A stretch of DNA of 64,000 nt from Lepraria neglecta (Eukaryota; Ascomycota; Lecanoromycetes; Lecanorales; Stereocaulaceae), in contig CM065651.1 in the NCBI GenBank assembly GCA_033220425.1, forward strand, positions 3,968,001 through 4,032,000, written 5' to 3'. The notes under the pieces were generated by a model. That model was given only the letters and a program-made list of their open reading frames with translations, did no database searches and was not told where the DNA came from. Every line of letters starts with the position of its first letter. The stretch's first letter is position 1. Shown in pieces: positions 1 through 10,153 of the stretch. Made by a program: the position numbers and the translations under genes.

Positions 1-733
1 TTTCCTTCACCCTCGCACTCGTCGTTGGTATCGGCCTTGCTTCCGCCGTCCCAAATAACGCTGGTTACGCTGCAGCCTACGAAACCGGCCAAGGCAACCT
101 CCTAGTCGAAGGCTTTTCCTCCCTCGGCCGTTTCGGTAAATTCCTCGGTGTAGTAATTGCCCTAGGTCTGATAGCCAACCTCGTCGCTCCAACATACTCA
201 AGTGGTATCGACTTCCAGATCCTTGGAAGAGCAGCTCAGAAGATTCCACGCTTCGTTTGGAATACCTGTGGCGTCATCATCTATACGGTCTGTGCGCTCG
301 CCGGCCGGAACAGCTTGAGTGCAATCTTCACGAACTTCTTGGCGCTGATGGGGTATTGGGTTGCTAGCTGGATCGCCATCACTATTGAAGAACAGGTGAT
401 TTTTCGAAGACGGAGAGGTTACGACTGGGCTGCTTGGAATCAGCAAGAGAAGTTGCCACTGGGTATAGCAGCACTTGTGGCTTTCCTCGTTGGCTGGGCT
501 GGAGCAATCCTGTGCATGGCCCAAGTGTGGTATATTGGGCCTATTGCGAAGCTGGTGGGGGAGTATGGGGCTGATGTATGCTTCTCCTGTTTATATCTGC
601 TTAAAGCGGTTTCACCACATCTTTAGCTCGCTGCTAACAGATCGAGCAGATGGGCAATTACGTTGGCTTCTCATGGGCTGCGCTTGTATACCCACCGATG
701 AGATGGCTGGAGTTGAGAATGATTGGGAGATGA
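1..733 (+). CDS. Purine-cytosine permease (NCS1/Fcy2 type), 3' part
   Basis: The window opens inside this gene, in reading frame 3. The visible protein has the alternating hydrophobic segments of an NCS1 nucleobase transporter and matches the C-terminal half of the yeast Fcy2 and fungal FcyB group. Such proteins import cytosine, adenine, guanine or hypoxanthine with protons across the plasma membrane. Recognisable stretches are APTYSSGIDFQILG, FLALMGYWVASWIAI and YDWAAWNQQEKLPLG. An intron at 576-649 (donor GTATGC, branch point GCTAAC, acceptor GCAG) interrupts the typical ending: exon 1 stops at GEYGAD and exon 2 (650-733) reads MGNYVGFSWAALVYPP then LRMIGR and a stop. Without this splice the frame runs into an atypical tail, so the intron is well supported. 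The N-terminal half lies outside the window. Substrate choice cannot be read from the sequence. Confidence 0.9.
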
Positions 734-1040
734 GCTGTCAAGCAAGAGCGTTTGCTTGCATCGAAACGTAGGAACACAGTACTGGAGCTAAAATTTCTAA
801 GCGCTGGATTTCGGCAAAGGATTCTGCTTTTAAGGCACCGTTGAGGCTTGTCGTGGGATATATATGCACAGCCAAGGTGATCAAACCATCCTTCCTGAAA
901 TCACAGTCGCTCGGCATCTTTTCATCCCGAAATTCAATTAGTATTGCGCACAAACTCCTCATGAGCTTTTACTACTTGGATACCAAAAAGCCGAGTAGTA
1001 ATTCTACTAATACCCACCACTTAACCGCCCTATTGCTGTA
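734..1040. other. Intergenic
   Basis: This is the 3' flank of the permease gene. I see no gene, repeat or clear element in it. Confidence 0.5.
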
Positions 1041-1338
1041 GGGTCTCGGGAGGGGTCTGGGGCCTAAGAATCCCAGCTGTGGTAACTATGCAGCTAAGCA
1101 CTAAAGGATACTGTGAAGGATCCAAGGAGCTCTTGTAGAGATCCTACGTCCAGTAAAACACGCGCTTAAAGCTGATAGCCTTGAGGGCTGGAACGGTCTA
1201 TGTCTGGAGCGATCTATATGTACACCAATTCTCTTTCTGTCTTTCTATTTTATCTTCTCTGTTTCTCTTTCCTCTTTTCTGAAAGCTTCCATACTCAACC
1301 GTATATCCACATAATTTCTTTTCGAAAACTGCACCTTC

Positions 1339-2388
1339 ATGATGATCACAGCCACGCTCTCCATTTTGTCTCTGGCCGCTTTAGGTGCAGCCCAGACTTC
1401 AGTAGTCAGCCTGTTCCTAAACGCGGAACCAGTCGACCTCGTTGGCTCGATAGCTGGCTCAGTGAGAAATACACATAACCACATATTGACGTATGTACCG
1501 CATAGCTGACCGTAGGATTTACATTCTAGGACTCCACAGCGACCACATACATAGTTGAGTGTACCTCAACCGCCGCAGCTACAGCCAGCTCCTTCGCCGC
1601 AACCCCAACGCATATCGACACTCCAAAACCAACGGGTTTCGATAGTGCGAGCCCAACGCATGTAGAAAATTATATCATCAACAGCTCAATCGCCACAAAT
1701 TCCGCCTATGCAAGCCCAACAGGTGTTGACAATTCCGACGACTTCGCCACCAAAATACCTTACCTACCTTACCTCAATCCTTACTGCCCATATCCTACTC
1801 CCTTGACATTCACTCAAAGTCCCGCTACCGCAGAACACGGGTTCGGTTTCCACAACTCTGTTTTCGGTACAAAGTAAACTAAGCTCAGAGTGCTCCTTCG
1901 CTGCTGTTCAAAACCGAAACTAATTACTTACCCATATCACAGTACTATTAAAGGTCATTGTACCCTCTCGGGCACTGCCTCGGCAGATTGTACCGTTTTG
2001 GCTAGTGGCGCGGGGTTTTCTGCTTACGCTGTTCCTGCTTTGCAGACTGTGATGTTGTAGAGTACGGACATTACGTTCAATGCTGTTACGATCACTGCGG
2101 GGGAGACGGGTACGGTAAAGACTACCGCACCGACTAGTGCTAAGACGCAGAGTGTGTTACGGGCCTGGCCGGGGGTCGGGGCCGTATACTATATGTAGTG
2201 GTTTAGGGACTAGATCTGCGGATCTAGTTTGTGCTCTTTTGCCATCATAGTGCAGCGGTATACGCCAAGCACCTAGCCCTTGGGCCGCACCGTGACAGAG
2301 TGCGAGTTTTGCGGTAAGAGGGGCGCCGGTGCAAGGGTTTGGGGTTTTGGGCGCTTTGAGTGTTGCTGTTGCAGGAGCTGTATTATGA
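1339..2388 (+). pseudogene. Secreted GPI-anchor-type protein, broken first copy
   Basis: This is the first copy of the tandem pair. Exon 1 (1339-1461) gives a leader, MMITATLSILSLAALGAAQ, followed by TSVVSLFLNAEPVDLVGSIA. Introns lie at 1462-1529 and 1874-1942, at the same positions as in the second copy. Exon 2 has the Thr/Ala-rich stretch and DSTATTYIVECTST. Exon 3 contains GHCTLSGTASADCTVLASG. It then meets an in-frame TAG after QTVML near 2058, and the frame is cut again by a 141-bp insertion at 2155-2295. Past the insert the C-terminus VLGALSVAVAGAVL is still readable, ending at 2388. It resembles fungal Ser/Thr-rich cell-wall or GPI-anchored proteins of unknown role. Two independent lesions make a functional product unlikely. 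Confidence 0.75.
2155..2295. mobile_element. 141-bp insertion with 7-bp target duplication
   Basis: The 7-mer CAGAGTG occurs at 2148-2154 and again at 2296-2302, directly flanking this segment. The second gene copy lacks the segment: there the same coding position reads straight through (ACACAGAGC). The insert contains a perfect hairpin, TAGATC-TGCG-GATCTA. Its ends (TGTTACGGGCC and the reverse complement TCACGGTGCGGCC) are only loosely alike, so terminal repeats are weak. It looks like a short non-autonomous DNA transposon (MITE); the superfamily is not determined. Confidence 0.6.
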
Positions 2389-2916
2389 TATAATAGGCAA
2401 AAGCTATCATGATCTGTCGTTGTTCAAAATCTGTCACCAGCATAGGTTGATCTTTGTTGCCTACTATACGCTCACACAATCATACTTTCTCTATTTCCAG
2501 CGTCTTCAGCCGACCCAATCCTTCGAATGCTCTAGATTGCTAGGGATGCAAAGCCGTAGAGTGGCTCGGGCCCGAGCTACGCTCGTGAAATCGTCGAGTT
2601 TCTGCAGGATGATGGGTAGTCTTTTCGTAGATCATGCTTTCCTAGCCTAGCATGAAGCTTGCTTATTGCTTATTTTGACGATGAGCTGTGAATCCTACGC
2701 GCTGATGGATGGATCGAAGGATTCTGGCTGGGCTAAGGTAAGGTAGGTAGGATGTAGCTCAGCCCCGGCTAAATATGAAACAAGCTCACCGGTCTTTTGA
2801 CTATTGCGGCTTGGATTCACAAAGATTATGATGTTGCTGCAACCTGAGGTTCTGTTAGTATTTCATCACTCACTATAAGCATCTAATCTACTGGGACGCC
2901 ACGTCATCGCCAAAAT
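2389..2916. other. Intergenic between the two duplicated units
   Basis: No coding signal. It is the 3' flank of the broken copy and leads into a GC-rich inverted-repeat element. Confidence 0.4.
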
Positions 2917-3053
2917 AAAAGTCAACGAGGGGCTCCCCTATGCGAGTCCCCTAAGGTACACCCTAAGGTGCTCCCTAAGTTGGTCCCCCGGGGGACCTCC
3001 AGGCGGCTGCTGGGGTGACTGCCGGGGCGCCTCCAGGGCCCACATTGACTTTT
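2917..3053. mobile_element. GC-rich 137-bp segment with 9-bp terminal inverted repeats
   Basis: AAAAGTCAA at 2917-2925 and TTGACTTTT at 3045-3053 are perfect inverted ends around a GC-rich body with repeated CCCTAAG and CCCCGG motifs. The base composition differs sharply from the flanks. No target-site duplication is obvious, so a MITE is a tentative reading. It sits at the junction of the two duplicated gene units. Confidence 0.35.
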
Positions 3054-3404
3054 GCAACAGCTTTGGGAGGGTTTGGGGGCTGAGAATGCTCACTGCTGTA
3101 CCCGTGAGCCTAAGCCTCGAGAGGAATTACGAAGGATTCAAGGAGGTCGTGTTGAAGATCCTATTCTGTTCCCAAAATAACTGTCTTGGAATGGTTGGAA
3201 TGGTTGGAATGGTTGCGATGGTATATAGCACTGTCAATTCTCTTTCCATTGCTCCTGTTTTAGCAATCAACACAACCACCACTGCATCATCTTCTTTTCT
3301 ATTTGAACTTCTAACACAAAACATCGTGGCGCAACTGCATCATCTTCCTTTTTGTTTCGTTTATAATACGCAATCAAGAGTGGATACCACAAAATTTGAC
3401 CACC

Positions 3405-4669
3405 ATGATCTCAGTCACCCTCCCAATTCTGTCTCTGGCCGCTGTGGGCGCAGCACAGAGTTCGATTGTCAGCCTTTTCTTGAACGAAAATTTCTTGGAA
3501 CTAGGTCCAGCACCTAGCCTTGTTGGATCGATAGCTGGCTCGGTGAGAGAATTGATGTTTAGTCATGGTCCTGCTTAGCTGACTGGGAACATCTTAGGAC
3601 TCCGCAGCAACAACATACGTAGTCGAGTGCGCCTCGACGGCGGCCGCGGCAGCTTCTACGTATGCCGTGACTTACCAAGAGTACCAAAGTTCAGCGGACG
3701 CTGCCGCAACCACGGACATTGGCATTCCTTTAAGCCCAGCCGGCGGGGCCCAGTATCAACCCATTGACAATCCAGATTGTCCATTTCCCACTCCTTTCAC
3801 GGTCGTGCAAGGTCCATCCACCGTACACTGGGGCTACGACTTCAGCGGTTCTAGTGACAATTTCAAGTACGTCCACAACAGAAGCCCGCTAAGGTCAGGA
3901 CTGATGACGTTGCAGTACCGCAGCAGTGGATTGTGCACTTGAAGGCACTACCTCAGCAGAGTGTACCCTGTCGGCCAGCGGTTCACTATTCTCTGACTAC
4001 GTCACTTCTAAAACGTACACAGGCATATTAGTGTTCTCACTCCTGAAGCTATACACACCGGCACAAGTGGATATGTAAATAGATGCTTGGGCGGTCCAAC
4101 GCCAGGGCTAGCAAGCCTAGAAAGGCCACCACAGGTGCCCCAGCGCTAGAAAAACTCCCATGCCTAGGCGGCATAGACCTGGAGTGTAGATAGGCTATAT
4201 ATAGGCTATGGATAAGGTGCGGGTGGGCGGGAAAGAACTGCTATGGCTCTGAAAGAGATGAACTCGACTGAAGAGCTAACTGCTGGTGGGATGCTCATCT
4301 AAATAGTGCTCTCAGGAAGCACGGATCTCTCGCTATGGCCCATGGTCATGGCGCATGGCTGAAACCGCATCTGATCATGAGACACACTAACCCACAGTCC
4401 CACTGTAGCGAGATGTTGTATACGATACCGTTCTGATCACTGCTGGTGCTGCCACCGCTACCAGCACTTCGCTGAAAGGAAGCTTGGCTCCTGGGAACCA
4501 GGGCTCTATCACAGGGAGTGTCGGGTCCACTGGAACGGCTACAGCAAAGCCTGGGACTTCGATTAGTGCCCAAACACAGAGCTCGAATGTTGCAGTGCAA
4601 GGGTTACCAGCGCTTGGAGCTGGGATAATTGGCGCCTTGGGTGTTGCTGTGGCTGGGGCGATACTATGA
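3405..4669 (+). CDS. Secreted GPI-anchor-type protein, second copy
   Basis: Start ATG at 3405: the leader MISVTLPILSLAAVGAAQ is a good signal peptide, followed by SSIVSLFLNENFLELG. Introns are visible at 3543-3597 and 3867-3915, both with good donors and CAG/TAG acceptors. Exon 2 carries DSAATTYVVECAST, an Ala-rich tract and GGAQYQPIDNPDCPFPTPF. Exon 3 has VDCALEGTTSAECTLSASGS. The next homologous block (DVVYDTVLITAGAATATSTS) begins near 4410, so about 370 bases between roughly 4030 and 4409 must be an intron (a phase-0 GTGTTC donor and TGTAG acceptor would fit) or an insertion. The C-terminus is Ser/Thr/Gly-rich and ends in the hydrophobic tail IIGALGVAVAGAIL, as expected for GPI attachment. 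Function unknown; a cell-wall or surface protein is inferred. Confidence 0.6.
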
Positions 4670-5867
4670 AGCGTTGGCTGAGTAGAAGGGGTTGGTGCCC
4701 AGGCTGATATTTGAAGTTCTTGCGGCGCTTAGCGATCTTCAGACGTCAACTGTTCGAGTGATATTAACCACAAGTCTGGATATAATGGTTGGAGCCTCGG
4801 AAGACAGCATTTGCATGGCGTTGGTCGGCGTTGCATCTTGAGGATTTTGTCAAAGGCTTGTGTAGAATCATCATAAAATCTGTTGCTATAACTGCACTAG
4901 ATGTCACAATCAGAATTTTGAGATGGCCTCATGACCTGTGAAGGACAAAGGGCGGGGCTTGGATTGCAAGCTTCCGTCGAATTTCAGAGTCACCCTGCCT
5001 GAAATTTGACGCTAAAACAATATATATGCATGTTTCGATGTTCTTATTCGCCGGATCTGTTAGACGGGCACACCCTCAGCGGCAGCTCCAGGCGACCACT
5101 CATTGCCGAAAGATGCCTCGTCATCTTACGAGGCTCGACCTCTTAAATATTTGTAAGATAGTCGTGAAGAAAATCATTGTCTTCATCTCAGTCGTTTTTC
5201 TCGTGTCATTCAAGACAGTTATTTGCCAAAACGTTGACGTTGACAAGTGGAAATTGAACGGCTAGAAGGGTTCTGGAAACTAGAGAGCAAAGCGGAAAGG
5301 TGCCCGAAGCTGTCGCAATTCCCGAACCCATTGTGGCTTTGAAGTCGACATGACACGACATTAACTCCTTCTTCACTCGACAGCGCGCGCGAATACATTG
5401 TATCACTCAGATTAGCATTGGCAGCAACTACCTTTTCAGTTACATACATCCTATACTCGCAGCCACATCCCACAAGGCAACATCGCTTCGCATGCTTGAA
5501 CCCCCCAGCCGCCTAGATGGAGGTCACCGCTTGAGTGACTGCATCGATACCCCTTGTCTACAGCGTTCTGCAAACGCGTATTGAACAAGCATTCACTTCT
5601 ACCGAGGCCTGTGTTCCCTTCATGCCACTATCCTACTCGAACGCTCCTCGCGATCACTCTTGAGTCCTCCTTCGAGCTTCGGGCTTCATTCCTGCGACGC
5701 ACGAGATCCGCCTCACGGATACACCCGAGCGCGACCGAGCTCACAAGCTTGTGCTACAGCATGACGCTTATCAGAAGGAATACACATTACCCACCGGAAG
5801 CCCTCGTGCTTTGAACGTCAAATATACAGAGTCTCGGTGACTATAAATACACAGTGGCGAGGGGAAA
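4670..5867. other. Intergenic, probable promoter of the next gene
   Basis: Nearly 1.2 kb without a convincing gene. Pyrimidine-rich and GC-mixed sequence upstream of the start at 5868 is consistent with a promoter and 5' leader. Nothing else is recognised. Confidence 0.4.
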
Positions 5868-8678
5868 ATGCCGGGCAAAACATTGGGAGCCTCTACCGAG
5901 GCTCCACCTTCGTCCAACTTCGGATCGCTGAAGGGTCATAAGCCTTTTCCACGCAGGAAACGCGTGGTATCTGAAATAATATCTACGCGACCAAGAGGCC
6001 AGGAGCATGAAATTCGGCGTAAAAGCGACCAAATCGCTTATAGCTCGACTGAACGCATCCAGTCATGGATCCCGGAGCCTTCGCCGAATCAAGTCATTCC
6101 GGTCGTTGGCCAGCCACTGACACCGCCGATCAATTTTAGGGATGATTTCCAAAGCTGGATCGATGATGTGGAGCTAAGGGGTCACACCTTTAACAAGAAA
6201 CCATCAAGTGAGAGCTCAGGGACCACGCCTCTTATTCGGCAAAGCCCTCCGACACCAGAAGCAACTCCGCCGAGGAATATACATAGCACGCGCGCTCGAG
6301 CTTCGCTCCCATCGTCTCATAATCCTTCAGAAAACCGGACTGACTCGTTCACGACCGCCAGGGAAAACCAATCTTCTGATGGTGAGAGCCATCGGATGGA
6401 TTCACCCTCTCTACATCCGGCACGGCAGAATTGGTTGAGAGTCACAGGACTTGCGAAACATAAGGATGTGGGACTTGGTCTTGGATTGGAATCAGAAGAC
6501 GAGGAATCTACAGCGAAAGAGATGACACCCAGGCACTCGCCTAAACACTCGCCCAAACGCTCGTCAGGACGCTCGCCGAAGCATCAAGACTTTGTTACCT
6601 TTGATGGGTCCTGGGGTGCTGAGGTAGATGACGCCTTAGATAATGTCAGTGAGAAACACCAAGGCTTGGTGTTGTCAAAGAGGCGACTACAAAAATATCC
6701 CCGCATAGCGTCGCAACCCCCACATGAATCTCCTACCCTAGGCCAGGACGCTGACGCACCCCTGAAAAGGTCCCTGAGTCTACGAGAAAGGGTGGAGCGG
6801 AACCGAGGAAGTCCTCCCAATGCGTCAACGAAGAAATTCGCGGAGCAAATCAATTGGCCGCTAAAGGATGACCAATTCGACCTCGATACCGAGCAACGTG
6901 GAATGAACGATAAAAGAATGTCTCAAGCTTCTACAACCTCTACAATAGTAGAAGCAATGGTGATCAAATCGCCTCCTCGGCGACGGCAGACATTACGGCA
7001 TACTGGCAAGATGATCGATCTGAACTCGACGGACTCTCCGACACACCAATCGAACCGGGATTCTTTGATATCACATGATCAATCAGTTCGACATCGTCTC
7101 CGGAAGGGCAAAAGTCCTGACCAGGAGCTTCGAAAAAGCTTTGCCTCGGACTCCCCAGAAATAATAAGTCCGACTATTGCCAAAAGACGGCAAGACTATG
7201 CTCCGGTAATTGTGATCCCAGACCGCCGATCTTCTTTGCATTCCACTGCATCTGGAAGTAAGCGTCTTTCAAGGACCTTCTCACTAAACTCACGACAGCA
7301 GTCTTCGAGGCCAACAACCGCTCCGGAGGACGGTGTAGGCTACTTCGATATACCACGCCGCGAACGCCGAACACTATCTGTTGTTATACACTCTGCTACA
7401 CCAGTGAAGAGTGAAGACATGGTGGAAAAGGAGCTCCCACCCTCGGCCCTTGCTAAAATCTCACCCACATCTGTACCGGCAAGCGCAGAGCCGTCAACTA
7501 CCACCTCTGTGACATCAGGGGGTTTGCATACTCGTTTCTCCCCAAAAACACCTACGGATCAACAGCAAGCCACAGTCCAGCTGACCGACGTTCAAGACGC
7601 CCATAGTTTGAATGTAGACATTCCCACCAGCGGCGAGTGGTCAGCTATACGGCCTCGCTCGACCCTCGTAACGCCATTCTCGCTCCGTTCAGCGCATTCT
7701 TCGACCCCCGGAACTCTTGAAGTCAATGAGGCAACCGCAATCAGCATCTATCCGCACACCAATAAATCGATTCTTGTCATCCAGGAAATGGCAGGCGGAG
7801 GTGATTCTTCTCGCCCTCCGCACCACTCCGCCGTCATCGCCGGCAATGCGAATATTGAGCTCCCAGGACCTGTGACGCCTGTCATACTTCATGAAACGCC
7901 TCCCAGGGAGCTTTTGCATTCACCACTCAAGAATCCACGAGATCCTCCGCAGCCTCCAGACTTCAAGGTCATTCCACCAACTCCAGCAAATGCTCCGCCA
8001 TCACCTGAAGACGTTCGGTCTGCGCCGAGGACACCTACAAGGGCAAACCATTTTAGTGCATCCATAGCATCCCTCAAGCGGGCGTTCTCTGCCCGCCGTC
8101 CCCACTCGGAGTCGATCATCACACCTTTCACCCGTACATTCTCCCTTCGTGGCACGGCTAGCACTCCTCGGCGACGACCTCGAACAGCCGAAGACCGTGA
8201 GTCGAGGCTTCATCCATTCTGGAAACCTCGAGGCTTCTGGGATGATGTAGACGGGAGCGATAGCGAAAGCGAGTTTGGAAACACAGGTGTTCTGGGAAGT
8301 CGAGTGAACTCCCAAAGTAGTAGAGATATGCCTCCACGGCGAACCATGTCTTTGACGAGGCGATTAACGGGATCATTGCGTATGCCACATCCTCCACGAA
8401 GGCAGCGACGTGCGTCGGTAGCGGGGAGCTTGGACCAGCCCAACTACGAATTCTTTCGCCCTAACATACACAACGAAGAGATTAAGGCAGATCGAATGCC
8501 GAGACAAGGCTATCAGGTGCAGTTTATTGGATTTAGAGGACTGGCCGACAAACTGGAACGACGACGGGAAGCAAAAGAGGAGGGTAAGAGAGAAGAGAGG
8601 AGGAAATGGTTGAGGGGCCGGATCGATCTCGTGGGTAACGGAGAAGTTGGGGGAGCAGCTGGTGGACAGGAGAACTGA
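5868..8678 (+). CDS. Large disordered Ser/Pro/Arg-rich fungal protein
   Basis: A single uninterrupted 936-residue frame starting at ATGCCGGGC. No catalytic domain is recognised. The protein is rich in Ser, Pro, Arg and charged residues and looks disordered for most of its length. It includes an SPK repeat tract near residues 226-240 (PRHSPKHSPKRSSGRSPKH), many S/T-P sites, and short conserved-looking islands such as STTSTIVEAMVIKSPPRRRQ (about 361-380). Near the C-terminus come GFWDDVDGSDSESEFGN, PNYEFFRPNIHNEEIK and a basic Arg/Glu/Lys helix (LADKLERRREAKEEGKREER, about 889-908). I believe similar long proteins of unknown function are widespread in Pezizomycotina, but cannot name one. The composition suggests a phosphorylated scaffold or a regulator; that is inference. 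Its lack of introns is unusual for a gene this long. Confidence 0.85.
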   Translation: MPGKTLGASTEAPPSSNFGSLKGHKPFPRRKRVVSEIISTRPRGQEHEIRRKSDQIAYSSTERIQSWIPEPSPNQVIPVVGQPLTPPINFRDDFQSWIDDVELRGHTFNKKPSSESSGTTPLIRQSPPTPEATPPRNIHSTRARASLPSSHNPSENRTDSFTTARENQSSDGESHRMDSPSLHPARQNWLRVTGLAKHKDVGLGLGLESEDEESTAKEMTPRHSPKHSPKRSSGRSPKHQDFVTFDGSWGAEVDDALDNVSEKHQGLVLSKRRLQKYPRIASQPPHESPTLGQDADAPLKRSLSLRERVERNRGSPPNASTKKFAEQINWPLKDDQFDLDTEQRGMNDKRMSQASTTSTIVEAMVIKSPPRRRQTLRHTGKMIDLNSTDSPTHQSNRDSLISHDQSVRHRLRKGKSPDQELRKSFASDSPEIISPTIAKRRQDYAPVIVIPDRRSSLHSTASGSKRLSRTFSLNSRQQSSRPTTAPEDGVGYFDIPRRERRTLSVVIHSATPVKSEDMVEKELPPSALAKISPTSVPASAEPSTTTSVTSGGLHTRFSPKTPTDQQQATVQLTDVQDAHSLNVDIPTSGEWSAIRPRSTLVTPFSLRSAHSSTPGTLEVNEATAISIYPHTNKSILVIQEMAGGGDSSRPPHHSAVIAGNANIELPGPVTPVILHETPPRELLHSPLKNPRDPPQPPDFKVIPPTPANAPPSPEDVRSAPRTPTRANHFSASIASLKRAFSARRPHSESIITPFTRTFSLRGTASTPRRRPRTAEDRESRLHPFWKPRGFWDDVDGSDSESEFGNTGVLGSRVNSQSSRDMPPRRTMSLTRRLTGSLRMPHPPRRQRRASVAGSLDQPNYEFFRPNIHNEEIKADRMPRQGYQVQFIGFRGLADKLERRREAKEEGKREERRKWLRGRIDLVGNGEVGGAAGGQEN

Positions 8679-8904
8679 TGAATTCGCGAGGGAGGGGTAT
8701 ACCTTGCTACGTTTTTGGCGGAATCGCGCATAATCATTGGATTTTACAACATGCATGGTATCTGGGAGCGTTGGGTATTCTGATGAAGGGACGGCTATTA
8801 TGATATTTATGCGATACGGCAGGTCTAATGTGCTACGACATGATCTTGACGAGCGCTATGAACGGATTCTCCAATGCATTGTTTATGGTCATGCCAATTG
8901 AATT

Positions 8905-9482
8905 ACATACCGTAGATTCCAAAACCATTGGCGCGAGAAAATCAGAATTTTGGGGGGCGCTCCGGGGGTAGGGAAGGCGCGCAAAATGAGCCAAAGTTTT
9001 GGAAAACCAGCTATACAGTAACGACCAATGCTGCTCCGGGGGCCTAGTAAACGGGAAATCCACGGGCTCATCCAGCTCTATTAGGCTGTCGACTTTGTAT
9101 ATATAGTACAGCGCTCTAGAGCTATCGCAAAGCAGGGCAAATTCGAATTTCCGGTGTTCGAATTGTTATTTATTAATTCGCGCTAGTATAGGGCTGAAAA
9201 GTAAAAAAAAATCCGATTTTTAACCCTATTTGCGATGGCTGTCTAGCGCTAGACTATATATACAAAGTTGATAGCCTAATAGAGCTGGACGAGCCCGTTA
9301 ATTTCCCGTTTACTAGGCCCCGGAGCAGCGTTAGTCGTCGCTGTATAGCTGGTTTTCTAAAAATTTGGCCTAGTTCGTGGCCCATTTCGCGCGCCTTCCC
9401 CTACCCCGGGAATTCCCCCCCAAAAAATTTCAGCTGTTCGGCCCTTAGCGTCGCGCCAATAGTTCTGAACTCTACGGTATGT
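8905..9482. mobile_element. 578-bp foldback / long-TIR MITE
   Basis: The two halves are long imperfect inverted repeats of more than 200 bp. ACATACCGTAGA at the left end mirrors TCTACGGTATGT at the right end. Inside, GCTCCGGGGGCCTAGTAAAC mirrors GTTTACTAGGCCCCGGAGC, and CCAGCTCTATTAGGCT mirrors AGCCTAATAGAGCTGG. The centre (about 9130-9225) is AT-rich and unpaired. No coding frame is present. The ends can be read as TA-flanked CCGTAGA, as in Tc1/mariner or pogo-type elements, but this is tentative. The RNA would form a very long hairpin. Confidence 0.75.
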
Positions 9483-10153
9483 GGTAAATTAAATATCCTC
9501 ATTAGCTAGTGAGTGTGCGGCATAATTATTCCAAGGCCTCTTCTTCCAATTGTAAAGATGGCGACAAGATTATATATCTTGAAATGTGAAGTATCATCGA
9601 AGCACGTAGCCGAAAGAGTGAATACAGTAATGCTAGTGGAACCGATTCATTGGTGCTAAACAAGATCTTGGAATTACTTAATGTTTATATGCCGTCATCC
9701 CCCTGCAACCATAAATTGCCAGATCTTGGACCCTTACATCGAACGCTCTTTGCCTTTCGCTCACTATTGTTCTTATAGGGAGAGAGTATAGCAGTGCATA
9801 AGCAGGCACAGACTCCTTCGTTCTAGCCCTTTGCCTATCGCCGATGACATAAGCGGCAATCTCGACCATACCCTTGATATTTTAGGCCTTGGCTGTAGCA
9901 GATAATCGTACTTCCACCCTACCGCTGCCAAATCGACGATCGGTCTGCGTACGCCAACATCGCCCGCTTCCAGCAGTTCTACTTCTCTATACTTCATCTT
10001 CTTCAATTCGCAACGCCGCCCTCTCCACTCCACAGCCTCTAAGATTCTTTAGCCTCCGGCCGCATTCCAGCACCGGTCAGAGTGGGCTTGCCATCTCCTC
10101 CGCATTACCAACTTCCCCTCCCCCCTGAGCCCCCCCTGATCTCATAGCCCATC
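9483..10153. other. Intergenic, promoter of the kinase gene
   Basis: Holds the upstream region of the kinase gene. The stretch 9990-10150 is strongly pyrimidine-rich (CT tracts), typical of fungal promoters and 5' leaders close to the start codon. No gene seen. Confidence 0.45.

Larger units (their letters stand above)
1041..4670 (+). repeat. Tandem gene duplication, two diverged units
   Basis: Two head-to-tail units, about 1041-2390 and about 3058-4670, share promoter-side sequence and gene structure. The 5' flanks can be aligned by eye: GGGAGGGGTCTGGGGCCTAAGAAT near 1050 against GGGAGGGTTTGGGGGCTGAGAAT near 3065, then GAAGGATCCAAGGAGCTC against GAAGGATTCAAGGAGGTC. The coding parts share an N-terminal leader, intron positions and the C-terminus. 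The divergence means the event is not recent. Unit 1 holds a broken gene and unit 2 the better preserved one. Confidence 0.8.
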
